Positions 1 to 5,971 of a stretch of DNA of 9,866 bases are shown piece after piece; positions within the stretch are counted from its first letter, which is position 1; each line of letters begins with the position of its first letter. A program made the position numbers and the translations under genes. The stretch lies in NCBI GenBank assembly GCA_022615215.1, contig JAKEHD010000694.1, positions 1-9,866 of the forward strand, given 5' to 3'. This stretch comes from Blastocatellia bacterium. GTDB taxonomy: Bacteria > Acidobacteriota > Blastocatellia > UBA7656. The notes under the pieces were generated by a model. That model saw only the letters and a list, made by a program, of their open reading frames with translations, had not been told where the DNA came from and did not search any database.

Positions 1-210
1 AAAGCCGATGGTATCTTGGATTTGCCTGCCGCTTGTTAGGCAAAAACTGAGACTCGCAGCGGGCGGAAGCCGATGGTATCTTCGTTCAAAACTATCATTC
101 CATCCCGCACACAGTATATCCGTGAAATCTGTGTGATCTGTGGTTCGAAACTTTTAGCTGATCGTCTGTAGCTGATAGCTGATAGCTGATAGCTGACGGC
201 TGACCACTGA
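1..210. repeat. Gene-free left edge with three kinds of short repeat
   Basis: No gene is visible here. A 16-base direct repeat (AAGCCGATGGTATCTT) occurs at 2-17 and again at 67-82, a period of 65 bases, so a larger tandem array may continue beyond the window edge. At 119-145 there are three successive nine-base units (TCCGTGAAA, TCTGTGTGA, TCTGTGGTT) that differ at a few positions. From 155 a heptamer array begins and runs into the stop codon of the next gene; it is listed separately. I recall similar degenerate nonamer and heptamer runs in intergenic DNA of several environmental phyla, but I assign no function. Confidence 0.7.
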
Positions 211-217
211 TCACTGA
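155..217. repeat. Heptamer tandem array (TAGCTGA)n reaching into a stop codon
   Basis: Nine seven-base units can be read in register. TAGCTGA is at 155-161, a degenerate unit at 162-168, four perfect TAGCTGA copies at 169-196, then CGGCTGA, CCACTGA and TCACTGA at 197-217. The last unit contains the stop codon and final codon of the minus-strand spermidine synthase gene at 211, so the array has grown up to and into the coding end. It resembles in style the heptanucleotide STRR repeats known from cyanobacteria, but there is no evidence of a shared origin. Confidence 0.8.
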
Positions 218-1716
218 TACCTTTTCCACTCCGATTCGTAGTAACGAACCAGTGTCTGATTATCCAGGCGATTGATCTCGACCGGCACGGGTCCGAGGTC
301 CGCAGATAGAACGAACAGCGCCTTCATCGCCTGGTCGTTCAGAAAGCGCAGGTTCATATCGGGCGCGCTCGCGGGCGGCTCGAAGGGTTCGAGTTTTGCG
401 AGCGTGAATCCCCAGATGCCGAACGCGGGCACTGCCGTTTGATATGGTGCGACTTCGAATCCTGCGGCCTCTATGGTTTTCACTATACACCAGTAAGATT
501 GCCGGGCAAACATGGGCGAAGTACATTGTATGCCGATGGCCGCTCCCGGCGAGAGGCGCGCGCGCAGCATACGATAGAAGCGCGTCGTGTAGAGTTTGCC
601 GAGCGAAAAATTGTGGGGGTCCGGGAAGTCTATTATCGCTACGTCGAATGGATCGCTTGGCTCTTCGAGCCAGATCATTGCATCCGCGTTTACGACCTTG
701 ACGCGCGGGTCTCTGAACGCGTGATCGTTCAATTCCGAAAGCGGAGGGAAGGCTGTCCACAGCGCGGTCATTCCAGGGTCGAGGTCAACGAGAGTGACCG
801 CCTCCACCGACGGGTAGCGAAGGATTTCTCTGAGCGCAAGGCCGTCGCCTCCGCCTAATACAAGTATCCGACGAGGTTCGACCGCAGCCAGCATCGCCGG
901 ATGCACGAGCGCCTCGTGATAGCGGTATTCATCGGTCGAGCTGAATTGAAGATGCCCGTTCAAAAATAATTGAAAGCCCGACCGGCTCCGCGTGATGACG
1001 ATTCGCTGATAAGGGGTCGTGCGCGAATAGACTATGTCGTCGGCAAACAACTCGTCTTCGGCAAGCGATGTGAGGCGGTCGGCTTTGACGAGACCTATAG
1101 CAAGCAGCGCGATCACTATGGCTGCGCGCCCTCTAAGCCCCGCTACGCTCCCCTGAATCAGAGGCCGCATAAGCCAGGTGGCCCATAGTCCCACCACTGC
1201 GTTCAGCATCCCGAATGCGAGCGACGTGCGCACAAGTCCCAGTCTCGGCACGAGGAAGAGCGGAAAGAGCAGCGATGCGACGAGCGCGCCTACATAATCG
1301 AAGGCCAGCACGCGCGAGACTATCTCTTTGAAGTCCATACGGTCTTTGAGTATGCGCATGAGCAAGGGTATCTCAAGGCCGACAAGCGCGCCTATCGCAA
1401 AGACCATCGAGTAGAGTATGACTTGAAAATAGCCGAGGCGAGAGAAGCTCAAAAATAGCAAGGGGGCCGACACCCCGCCGAGGAGCGCGACCCCTATCTC
1501 GACTTCGACGAAGCGGCGCGCGAGTCCCGATTCCAGAAAGCGCGACAGCCACGCGCCCACTCCCATTGCGAAAAGATATATGCCTATGATTAAAGAGAAC
1601 TGCGTGACCGAATCGCCCAGTACGTAGCTTGCGAGCGTGCCTGCCAGCAACTCGTACACCAATCCGCACGTGGCTATTATCAGCACGTTGAGGAAGAGTA
1701 CGGGAGTGCGGTCCAT
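211..1716 (-). CDS. speE: Membrane-fused spermidine synthase (polyamine aminopropyltransferase)
   Basis: Expected to transfer an aminopropyl group from decarboxylated AdoMet to an amine acceptor such as putrescine. The 501 residues have two parts. An N-terminal membrane region (about residues 5-212) has roughly seven hydrophobic segments; a C-terminal Rossmann-type synthase domain follows. Numbered from the GTG one codon upstream, the visible motifs are YQRI (237-240), a substrate-gating stretch with DEYRYHE (263-269), the AdoMet loop GGGDG (289-293), VDLDP (311-315), DA (346-347), and the catalytic-type D364 and D367 in DFPDP. Classical SpeE is soluble at about 280-310 residues, so the membrane half is the special feature. 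Start: GTG at 1719 directly abuts the DUF350 stop and ATG lies at 1716; I prefer ATG. It is last in the cluster and probably translationally coupled to DUF350. The true acceptor cannot be told from sequence. Confidence 0.93.
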   Translation of the reverse strand: MDRTPVLFLNVLIIATCGLVYELLAGTLASYVLGDSVTQFSLIIGIYLFAMGVGAWLSRFLESGLARRFVEVEIGVALLGGVSAPLLFLSFSRLGYFQVILYSMVFAIGALVGLEIPLLMRILKDRMDFKEIVSRVLAFDYVGALVASLLFPLFLVPRLGLVRTSLAFGMLNAVVGLWATWLMRPLIQGSVAGLRGRAAIVIALLAIGLVKADRLTSLAEDELFADDIVYSRTTPYQRIVITRSRSGFQLFLNGHLQFSSTDEYRYHEALVHPAMLAAVEPRRILVLGGGDGLALREILRYPSVEAVTLVDLDPGMTALWTAFPPLSELNDHAFRDPRVKVVNADAMIWLEEPSDPFDVAIIDFPDPHNFSLGKLYTTRFYRMLRARLSPGAAIGIQCTSPMFARQSYWCIVKTIEAAGFEVAPYQTAVPAFGIWGFTLAKLEPFEPPASAPDMNLRFLNDQAMKALFVLSADLGPVPVEINRLDNQTLVRYYESEWKRYQ

Positions 1717-1719
1717 CAC

Positions 1720-2025
1720 CTATCCGTGGACTGCGGCCGAGACGATCAGCGCGATGCCTATTATCACCGATCCCATTACGATCGCCAGCGCAGTGTTGTG
1801 GTCTTCTTCGATCTCCTTGCGAATGGAAAACGGAGCGGCCTTCTCCATTATCCAGAACGCGAGGGCGAAAAGCAGAAGCCCTATGGCTGAAAAAGCCAGA
1901 GTCGAAATTATCAGTTCGGGTAGTTGTCCCATGGGTATCAAAGTGGAGGGCGCAAGGCCCTCTACAACTGCTGAAGGGTGTGCCTGCGTCAAACCTGAGT
2001 TATTCGCGAACAGGTCTATGGTCAT
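1720..2025 (-). CDS. DUF350 (YjfL-like) membrane protein, single-repeat form
   Basis: A 101-residue protein with two predicted membrane helices (about 37-58 and 79-98). They are joined by a conserved cytoplasmic-type loop containing PFSIRKEIEEDHNTALAIV (65-83), which is diagnostic of DUF350. The better-known relatives of about 130 residues carry two such repeats, so this is a half-size form that would need to dimerise to make a four-helix unit. The first 31 residues are a hydrophilic extension; a start at Met32 would give a bare domain. The upstream start is favoured because it has a strong AGGAGG site five to seven bases away, and its ATG shares one base with the TAA of the 60-residue gene upstream. 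The function of the family is not established. Its neighbours (AdoMet decarboxylase, spermidine synthase, DUF4178) tie it to polyamine or envelope-stress roles. Confidence 0.92.
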   Translation of the reverse strand: MTIDLFANNSGLTQAHPSAVVEGLAPSTLIPMGQLPELIISTLAFSAIGLLLFALAFWIMEKAAPFSIRKEIEEDHNTALAIVMGSVIIGIALIVSAAVHG

Positions 2026-2207
2026 TATTTTCCTCCTCGATAGCCTGAATGCCAGAAGTGGAACGAGCGATAGCCGCCAGGGTTTTGGCGCACGTCAGCC
2101 GGAATCACCTGCCGCTGCGAGTCACCGAATTCCCTTCCCGTGAGCGCCACAACGCTGTAGAGCGCGATCAATAGTATCCCGCCGATCAAATATACCTTGC
2201 CGAACAT
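2025..2207 (-). CDS. Small single-helix membrane protein of the DUF4178/DUF350 cluster
   Basis: A 60-residue protein. Residues about 4-23 form one hydrophobic helix right after the start, and the remainder is a soluble tail rich in aromatic and basic residues ending in SFHFWHSGYRGGK. I do not know a named family, although I have a recollection of similar short proteins beside DUF4178 genes. It is likely real: AAGGA lies a few bases before the ATG, its last codons contain the AGGAGG used by the DUF350 gene, and its TAA overlaps the DUF350 ATG by one base, so the two should be translationally coupled. The C-terminal W/H/Y/R cluster would sit just outside the membrane and could contact a partner or bind a metal. 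The orientation of the helix is not determined. Confidence 0.8.
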   Translation of the reverse strand: MFGKVYLIGGILLIALYSVVALTGREFGDSQRQVIPADVRQNPGGYRSFHFWHSGYRGGK

Positions 2208-2223
2208 TTTCCTTACCCCTTTT

Positions 2224-2282
2224 TCAGCTATCAGTCTTCAGCTTTCAGCTTTCAGACCGGAGACTGATGACTGATGACTGAA
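2224..2282. repeat. Second heptamer-type repeat, also abutting a stop codon
   Basis: On the plus strand, TTCAGCT-type units at about 2237-2256 are followed by three GACTGA-type heptamers (2262-2268, 2269-2275, 2276-2282). The last ends at the base before the stop codon of the DUF4178 gene. TCAGTCT (2231-2237) and AGACTGA (2261-2267) can pair as a seven-base stem, so the RNA could fold. The unit shares the CTGA/TCAG core with the array at 155-217 and occupies the same position, at the 3' end of a gene. It also separates the DUF4178 gene from the 60-residue gene within the presumed operon. Confidence 0.7.
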
Positions 2283-4277
2283 TCAACTCGAATTGTACGG
2301 GCTGTAATCGCTGTCGGCCCATCGTCGCCTCTCGAAGCTGAGGTGATAGAAGAGCACTAACACCGGGATGATCGAAAGAAACAGGAGCGTGAGCAACAGG
2401 TGCAACAATCGCGGCACGCCCTGATCGACTTTCACGTTGACCGAAGCTCCCTGCTGCCACTTCTCCCATGAGACTTCGAGCCTCAGCGTGTATTTGCCCG
2501 CAGGCAGGGCCGATAAGTGTACCTCCGGGTCGCGGTCTCCCTCGCTCCAGGATTCGCCGCCGTCCACGCCGTGATAGTATTCGACCGGCAGCGAAAAAGA
2601 TTGCACGAGTCCGGTAGCCTCATCTATCAAATCGCCCTGAACGAAGAGCCATGAATTATCGACATTCGATTTGGCTATGAACCTTATGTTCTCCCTGGCT
2701 TTCAGGTCGAACGGCTGGCTGAATTCCACCCTCGGCGTTTCGGCGTTCTCCATTTTATCGAACGTATAGCTTTGCTCGAAGACGGTACGGTATGAGCCGG
2801 TCGCTATTATCACAAGTCCGAGAATGAAAGCCGCCAGCAGCATCAACCCCCAGTAGCGATAAACCTTTTTGTGAGGGAAAGGCTGATTGGGCGCAACCTT
2901 CGACGTGCGCGGAAGTCCCTTTATGCCGAAAGTCTTTTCTACTTCACTGTGCTTCAGGTAAGTCCCAAGCGACCAGTTGACCTCTCCCGTCTCAACCGTT
3001 TTGGGCTGCCTTTGCCGCCCTCTCTTGGAAGTCGGGCCGGGCGATGGCTGAAGGGCCGACACTTCTTTCGACAGCATCATAGGGGGATGTATGTAGTCGG
3101 CGGCCCTCACGAGTTCGCCCGCCATTACCTTCCAGTAAAACTCGCCCTGAACGTATTCGACGCGAACCGTCGTGTCCTGATAGAGCTTGAATTTTTTGCC
3201 GCGAAACCTGAGCGTGCGCCCGCTGTCGATGACTTCGCCGGGCGGGACCGATTGCACGAAGTTCCAGTTGTCGTCGCTGCGCACGAGCCATCGAAAACCT
3301 ATTCGCGGATTGTATAAGAGATACTCTTCCCAGTAATAACGCACGCCCGAAAATTCGACGCTGCGTTGCAGGAAACCTATGACCGTCAGTTTGCCGCTTG
3401 AGGAAAAAAGTCTTCCTTCTTCGAATTCGCCCGTCGCGCCTATCGGTATTATGGGAACCACCTGACCCGGCCTGAGCGCCTGCATAAACTTCAGCTTGCC
3501 CTGAGAGACATCCAGGAGCGAGCCGCAGTTAGGACAGGTGACGCGCTCTGCAATGTCGGGGGCGCGCAACTCCAGAGGCCCTCCGCACTGAGGGCAGGAG
3601 AGTTGTAGAGCCTGAACGCGCCTCGCTTCGCGTTCGGGCGAGAGCGCCGTTTCAGGGATGGCGAGGTCCGAGAGCGTCACTTCCCGGCCTATGAAGACCG
3701 AGGGGGGCATTTCGCCATAGTCCAGGGTCGCAAACTCGCCGCGCGGACCCGAAAGGTCCGCGAAGTAGTATTCCGCGCCCGGCAAAAGCCTGTAAGGTAT
3801 CTCGCCTTTGGCGGCTATGGCGCGGCCCACGCTTTTTTCCGCGACAACGAGAGGCACACTGCCGGGCATGGCGGGGACCGCGCGGCCGAGTTCGAGCGCC
3901 TCGAATGGCGGGAACGCTCTCTCCTCCGACATTGTGGCCTCGAAGGTCATATAGAAGCGCCCCTGAGCTTCGGCGAGCCACCCCCACCTTCCGTCTGCGA
4001 ATGCGGCGTACCATTCATCCCACACGCCGCCCGCTCCGTGGCCGAGTTGCGCCCGGCCCGTAAGCTCGAAGGGAACTCCCTGGTATATGCCTCTCAGTCC
4101 TATGTCGAGCGGAGAGCCTGTTTCCATGAGGTCTGCGACTTTGCCGAGGTCTTCGAGATTGCGGTCGCCGCGCGCCACGACCGAATTGCAGTACTCGCAC
4201 ACGACCACGATCGACGAGCCTATTTTGAAATTTATCACCGCGCCGCACGCGGGGCAGGAAGCTTCAACAGGACTCAC
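2283..4277 (-). CDS. DUF4178 protein with two zinc ribbons and C-terminal membrane anchor
   Basis: A 664-residue protein of unknown biochemical role. Order of parts: zinc ribbon 1 (C8, C11, C27, C30); a first DUF4178-like domain (about 50-200) with WDEWYAAF and WGWLAE motifs; zinc ribbon 2 (C228, C231, C248, C251); a second DUF4178-like domain (about 275-395) with YYWEEYLLYNPRIGFRWL; a basic linker rich in Ser, Pro, Arg and Lys (about 410-470); membrane helix 1 (about 476-494); a beta-type domain of about 125 residues; membrane helix 2 (about 623-645); and a short polar tail. The domain duplication and the region between the helices, which may face the periplasm, suggest a membrane-tethered sensor or scaffold. 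The start is a GTG with a distant GGGGG run; it is supported because zinc ribbon 1 begins only seven residues later. DUF4178 recurs beside DUF350, AdoMet decarboxylase and spermidine synthase, as here. Confidence 0.92.
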   Translation of the reverse strand: MSPVEASCPACGAVINFKIGSSIVVVCEYCNSVVARGDRNLEDLGKVADLMETGSPLDIGLRGIYQGVPFELTGRAQLGHGAGGVWDEWYAAFADGRWGWLAEAQGRFYMTFEATMSEERAFPPFEALELGRAVPAMPGSVPLVVAEKSVGRAIAAKGEIPYRLLPGAEYYFADLSGPRGEFATLDYGEMPPSVFIGREVTLSDLAIPETALSPEREARRVQALQLSCPQCGGPLELRAPDIAERVTCPNCGSLLDVSQGKLKFMQALRPGQVVPIIPIGATGEFEEGRLFSSSGKLTVIGFLQRSVEFSGVRYYWEEYLLYNPRIGFRWLVRSDDNWNFVQSVPPGEVIDSGRTLRFRGKKFKLYQDTTVRVEYVQGEFYWKVMAGELVRAADYIHPPMMLSKEVSALQPSPGPTSKRGRQRQPKTVETGEVNWSLGTYLKHSEVEKTFGIKGLPRTSKVAPNQPFPHKKVYRYWGLMLLAAFILGLVIIATGSYRTVFEQSYTFDKMENAETPRVEFSQPFDLKARENIRFIAKSNVDNSWLFVQGDLIDEATGLVQSFSLPVEYYHGVDGGESWSEGDRDPEVHLSALPAGKYTLRLEVSWEKWQQGASVNVKVDQGVPRLLHLLLTLLFLSIIPVLVLFYHLSFERRRWADSDYSPYNSS

Positions 4278-4297
4278 GCTTCTTCAACCCCCTTCAT
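4274..4297 (-). other. Seven-codon mini-ORF overlapping the DUF4178 GTG start
   Basis: On the minus strand an ATG at 4297 opens a frame of seven codons (MKGVEEA) whose TGA overlaps the GTG of the DUF4178 gene in the arrangement GTGA. Stop-start overlaps of this kind usually mark translational coupling between neighbouring genes. This ORF is too short to be an ordinary gene. It may be a remnant of sequence displaced by the adjacent insertion, an upstream leader, or chance. Note that its internal GGGGG is also the best candidate ribosome-binding sequence for the DUF4178 start. Confidence 0.25.
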
Positions 4298-4316
4298 GGA
4301 ATGTAGTCAAATGTAC

Positions 4317-5261
4317 TCAATAATGAGTGAAAATCAGTCCTCCAGGTCTTTGCAGTAGTTTCGTCTTTCTGTAACTCACTGCAAAATTATCAGAGAACCT
4401 CGTCCTGATCGTAATTGCATTTTGCTTCAGGCTTCTGATTGAACCTATTACCTCTCCTCTGGTTCTATGCCTGGCCTTTACTATATCGTAGTGTCTCAAT
4501 CCTTCTTTTTCACTGCACTTCTTTGTTGGGTTCTTTTCCCACTCCTTGCTCCGTCTTGGTTTTATAAGCCATTCCTTTGAGGAGATCGCTACTTCTTCTC
4601 CACAAGCCGCTATAGCTATTGCGTCGTTGGAATGCTTTTTGCTCAACCCCATGGCTTCTCTGTACTGCTTTGTAATCCACCCCCGTGTAGTCTCTACTTC
4701 CAATCCCAAACCGGCGAATCTTTCTCTCAGGTAAAGCTTTCCGACTTCTACCTGAGAGAAGTGCTTCCCGTATCGTTTCTCAGCGTGATCGAACGACACT
4801 TCTTCAATCGTCACCGAGATGATATTGACCCTCTTCTGCATATCAGTGATGAATCTGAGAATAGAATCTTTTCTGCATCGCAAAGATGGAGCCAGTTTGC
4901 TTCCTATCCGGTTGTCGAATCTCGGCTTTCTGTGCCTTGTTTTCCTATTGCGCCGTCCCCTTCTGTAGGCGCTTCTCTTTTCCATCAGGAGTTTTACATC
5001 CTGGCGTAAATCTATTTGCCCTTTAAAGACAACTTCATCGGTCTTGTCGTTCAAGATAGCAACACCGACATGACGTGCTCCGTCGTCAATTCCCACTTTG
5101 AACGAGCCTATGGGGTTATCTACTTTCCGTTTCAATCGAATAGTAAAAGGTAAGACCTGAACTAACTCAGCCTTGCCAGAGTCGAGCAACTTCCTGGCTC
5201 TGGCAGGATGACATGGAAGCAGCGGAGTGTTTTCTGCGTCTATGACGAAAACTTTTTGCAT
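4317..5261 (-). CDS. isrB: IsrB-type RNA-guided nickase (HNH-less IscB family)
   Basis: A 314-residue member of the IscB/Cas9-ancestor group. Visible parts: an N-terminal PLMP-type segment (PLLPCHPARARKLL, 13-26); RuvC-I with GIDDG (57-61, catalytic D59); an arginine-rich bridge helix with the RRXRR signature (RRGRR, 100-104); RuvC-II with TIEEVSFD (151-158, catalytic E153); and RuvC-III with HSNDAIAIA (210-218, H210 and D213). A C-terminal region (about 225-314) ends in LLQRPGGLIF, as in TAM-contacting domains of relatives. Only about 50 residues separate RuvC-II from RuvC-III, with no CxxC or HNH motif, which is the IsrB rather than the IscB layout. Characterised IsrB nicks the non-target strand using an omega RNA. 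This copy is shorter than the roughly 350 residues usual for IsrB, yet nothing catalytic is missing. ATG 5261 has GGAG about 12 bases upstream. It could be annotated as an RRXRR protein or transposase OrfB. Confidence 0.9.
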   Translation of the reverse strand: MQKVFVIDAENTPLLPCHPARARKLLDSGKAELVQVLPFTIRLKRKVDNPIGSFKVGIDDGARHVGVAILNDKTDEVVFKGQIDLRQDVKLLMEKRSAYRRGRRNRKTRHRKPRFDNRIGSKLAPSLRCRKDSILRFITDMQKRVNIISVTIEEVSFDHAEKRYGKHFSQVEVGKLYLRERFAGLGLEVETTRGWITKQYREAMGLSKKHSNDAIAIAACGEEVAISSKEWLIKPRRSKEWEKNPTKKCSEKEGLRHYDIVKARHRTRGEVIGSIRSLKQNAITIRTRFSDNFAVSYRKTKLLQRPGGLIFTHY

Positions 5262-5430
5262 TTAAGCAATCTCCAAATGGGTCAAAGTTGCTCTCGACAA
5301 TGACGCCAGCGGATTTGACAGAACTGAGCACATCCTGCCGTCACTTTTTACTGGCTATCGTAGATGGGCGATCTCACCGCCATAACTCAGCTTATCTACC
5401 ATCTTAGTCTCGGAGCCTAGACACTCACTA
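5262..5430 (-). ncRNA. Putative omega RNA (guide-RNA scaffold) of isrB
   Basis: In IscB/IsrB loci the guide RNA is encoded directly upstream of the gene, with the guide at its 5' end taken from the flanking DNA. This 170-base gap is in that place and is rich in possible pairing, all read on the minus strand. GTAGAT (5399-5394) pairs with ATCTAC (5365-5360) and encloses a GGCG (5381-5378)/CGCC (5370-5367) hairpin. A 12-base bulge in that stem contains CTGAG (5390-5386), which can pair with CTCAG (5328-5324) to make a pseudoknot, a known feature of these RNAs. GCCAG (5355-5351) can pair with CTGGC (5309-5305), and GTCAAA (5319-5314) with TTTGAC (5286-5281) closes the end next to isrB. The 5' boundary is uncertain. 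At about 170 bases the scaffold would be shorter than characterised examples. Confidence 0.55.
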
Positions 5431-5437
5431 CCTTTGT

Positions 5438-5854
5438 CTACATTATGGACGGCTCCTGTCCGTATAGTGCGCGATCAGAAGAGTCGAAAGCGCCCTCTGC
5501 GTTATCGCCCTGTGCGCCGCGCAGGTGGAATCGCACGGTCACGCGCGCCGCGCCGAGCATATCGGCCAAGCGGTCTTCCCAGGGCCAGTGAGGTCTCGGT
5601 CGACAACAATAAAGATTGAAAGTGGCTATGCCCGTTTCAGGATAGGTATGGCATGCCAGGTGGGATTCGGTCAGGAGGAACAATGCGGTCACGCCGCCGG
5701 GCGAGGGAAATTTATGCCAGAGCGCCTCGCCCATCACTTGCAGGTCGAGGTCCGAGATAATACGCTCGCACACCCTTTGGACCGCCTGCATATCGCTCAG
5801 GAGTTCAGCCCTGCAACCTTCCGCATCAACCGACCATTCAGTTCCAACAATCAT
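5438..5854 (-). CDS. speD: S-adenosylmethionine decarboxylase proenzyme
   Basis: Decarboxylates AdoMet to give the aminopropyl donor used by spermidine synthase, encoded about 3.7 kb further on in the same direction. The 138 residues match the short, self-processing pyruvoyl class found in many bacteria and archaea. The processing site is TESHLACHTYPE (62-73): cleavage before S64 would produce the pyruvoyl group. H69 and C84 lie 5 and 20 residues after it, the same spacing as Ser63, His68 and Cys83 of the Thermotoga maritima enzyme. The start MIVGTEW is typical of the family, although no good ribosome-binding site precedes it. Its TAG is only a few bases from the inferred end of the IsrB insertion, so the insert sits just beyond the coding end and leaves the gene intact. 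The C-terminal 25 or so residues are polar and less family-like. Confidence 0.95.
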   Translation of the reverse strand: MIVGTEWSVDAEGCRAELLSDMQAVQRVCERIISDLDLQVMGEALWHKFPSPGGVTALFLLTESHLACHTYPETGIATFNLYCCRPRPHWPWEDRLADMLGAARVTVRFHLRGAQGDNAEGAFDSSDRALYGQEPSIM

Positions 5855-5971
5855 GATAAACGCTTAACGAAAAACCATTGCCCGAAATTGACGCCGCTAT
5901 GACGTGACTCTCTTTTCAACCATGACTCGATACCGGAAATAATCCCCGCGATGCCATATACTCAACAAAGA

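Larger units (their letters stand above)
4314..5430 (-). mobile_element. IsrB-carrying insertion (IS200/IS605-like), no transposase
   Basis: The isrB gene and its upstream non-coding region form a block of distinctly lower GC: about 40% in 4381-4440, against about 75% in a sample of the DUF4178 gene at 3841-3900. It separates the AdoMet decarboxylase gene from the rest of an otherwise compact gene cluster. IscB/IsrB genes are normally carried by IS200/IS605-type elements, moved by a Y1 TnpA encoded in the element or acting in trans. No tnpA is present, so this would be a non-autonomous copy. A small hairpin at the right end (ACTCA, TTAT loop, TGAGT; 4314-4327) fits a subterminal hairpin and overlaps the isrB stop. 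Exact ends cannot be fixed from one copy and no target duplication is expected for this class; both boundaries are estimates. Confidence 0.6.

Noticed and set aside
1637..2143. 168-codon plus-strand open frame across three minus-strand genes
   Set aside because: It overlaps the coupled DUF350, 60-residue and spermidine synthase genes, which have ribosome-binding sites and family motifs; the plus-strand frame has none.
4317..5261. isrB as a TnpB or Cas12f-type protein, or a full IscB
   Set aside because: The PLMP-type N-terminus, bridge helix and HxxD RuvC-III are IscB-family traits. There is no TnpB zinc finger and no HNH between RuvC-II and RuvC-III.
5262..5437. tRNA or riboswitch in the gap upstream of isrB
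   Set aside because: No cloverleaf, no T-loop consensus and no match I recognise to a riboswitch. The location and pseudoknot fit an omega RNA better.
5525..5902. 125-codon plus-strand open frame
   Set aside because: It lies antisense over the well-supported AdoMet decarboxylase gene, which explains the open frame. No ribosome-binding site or recognisable domain.
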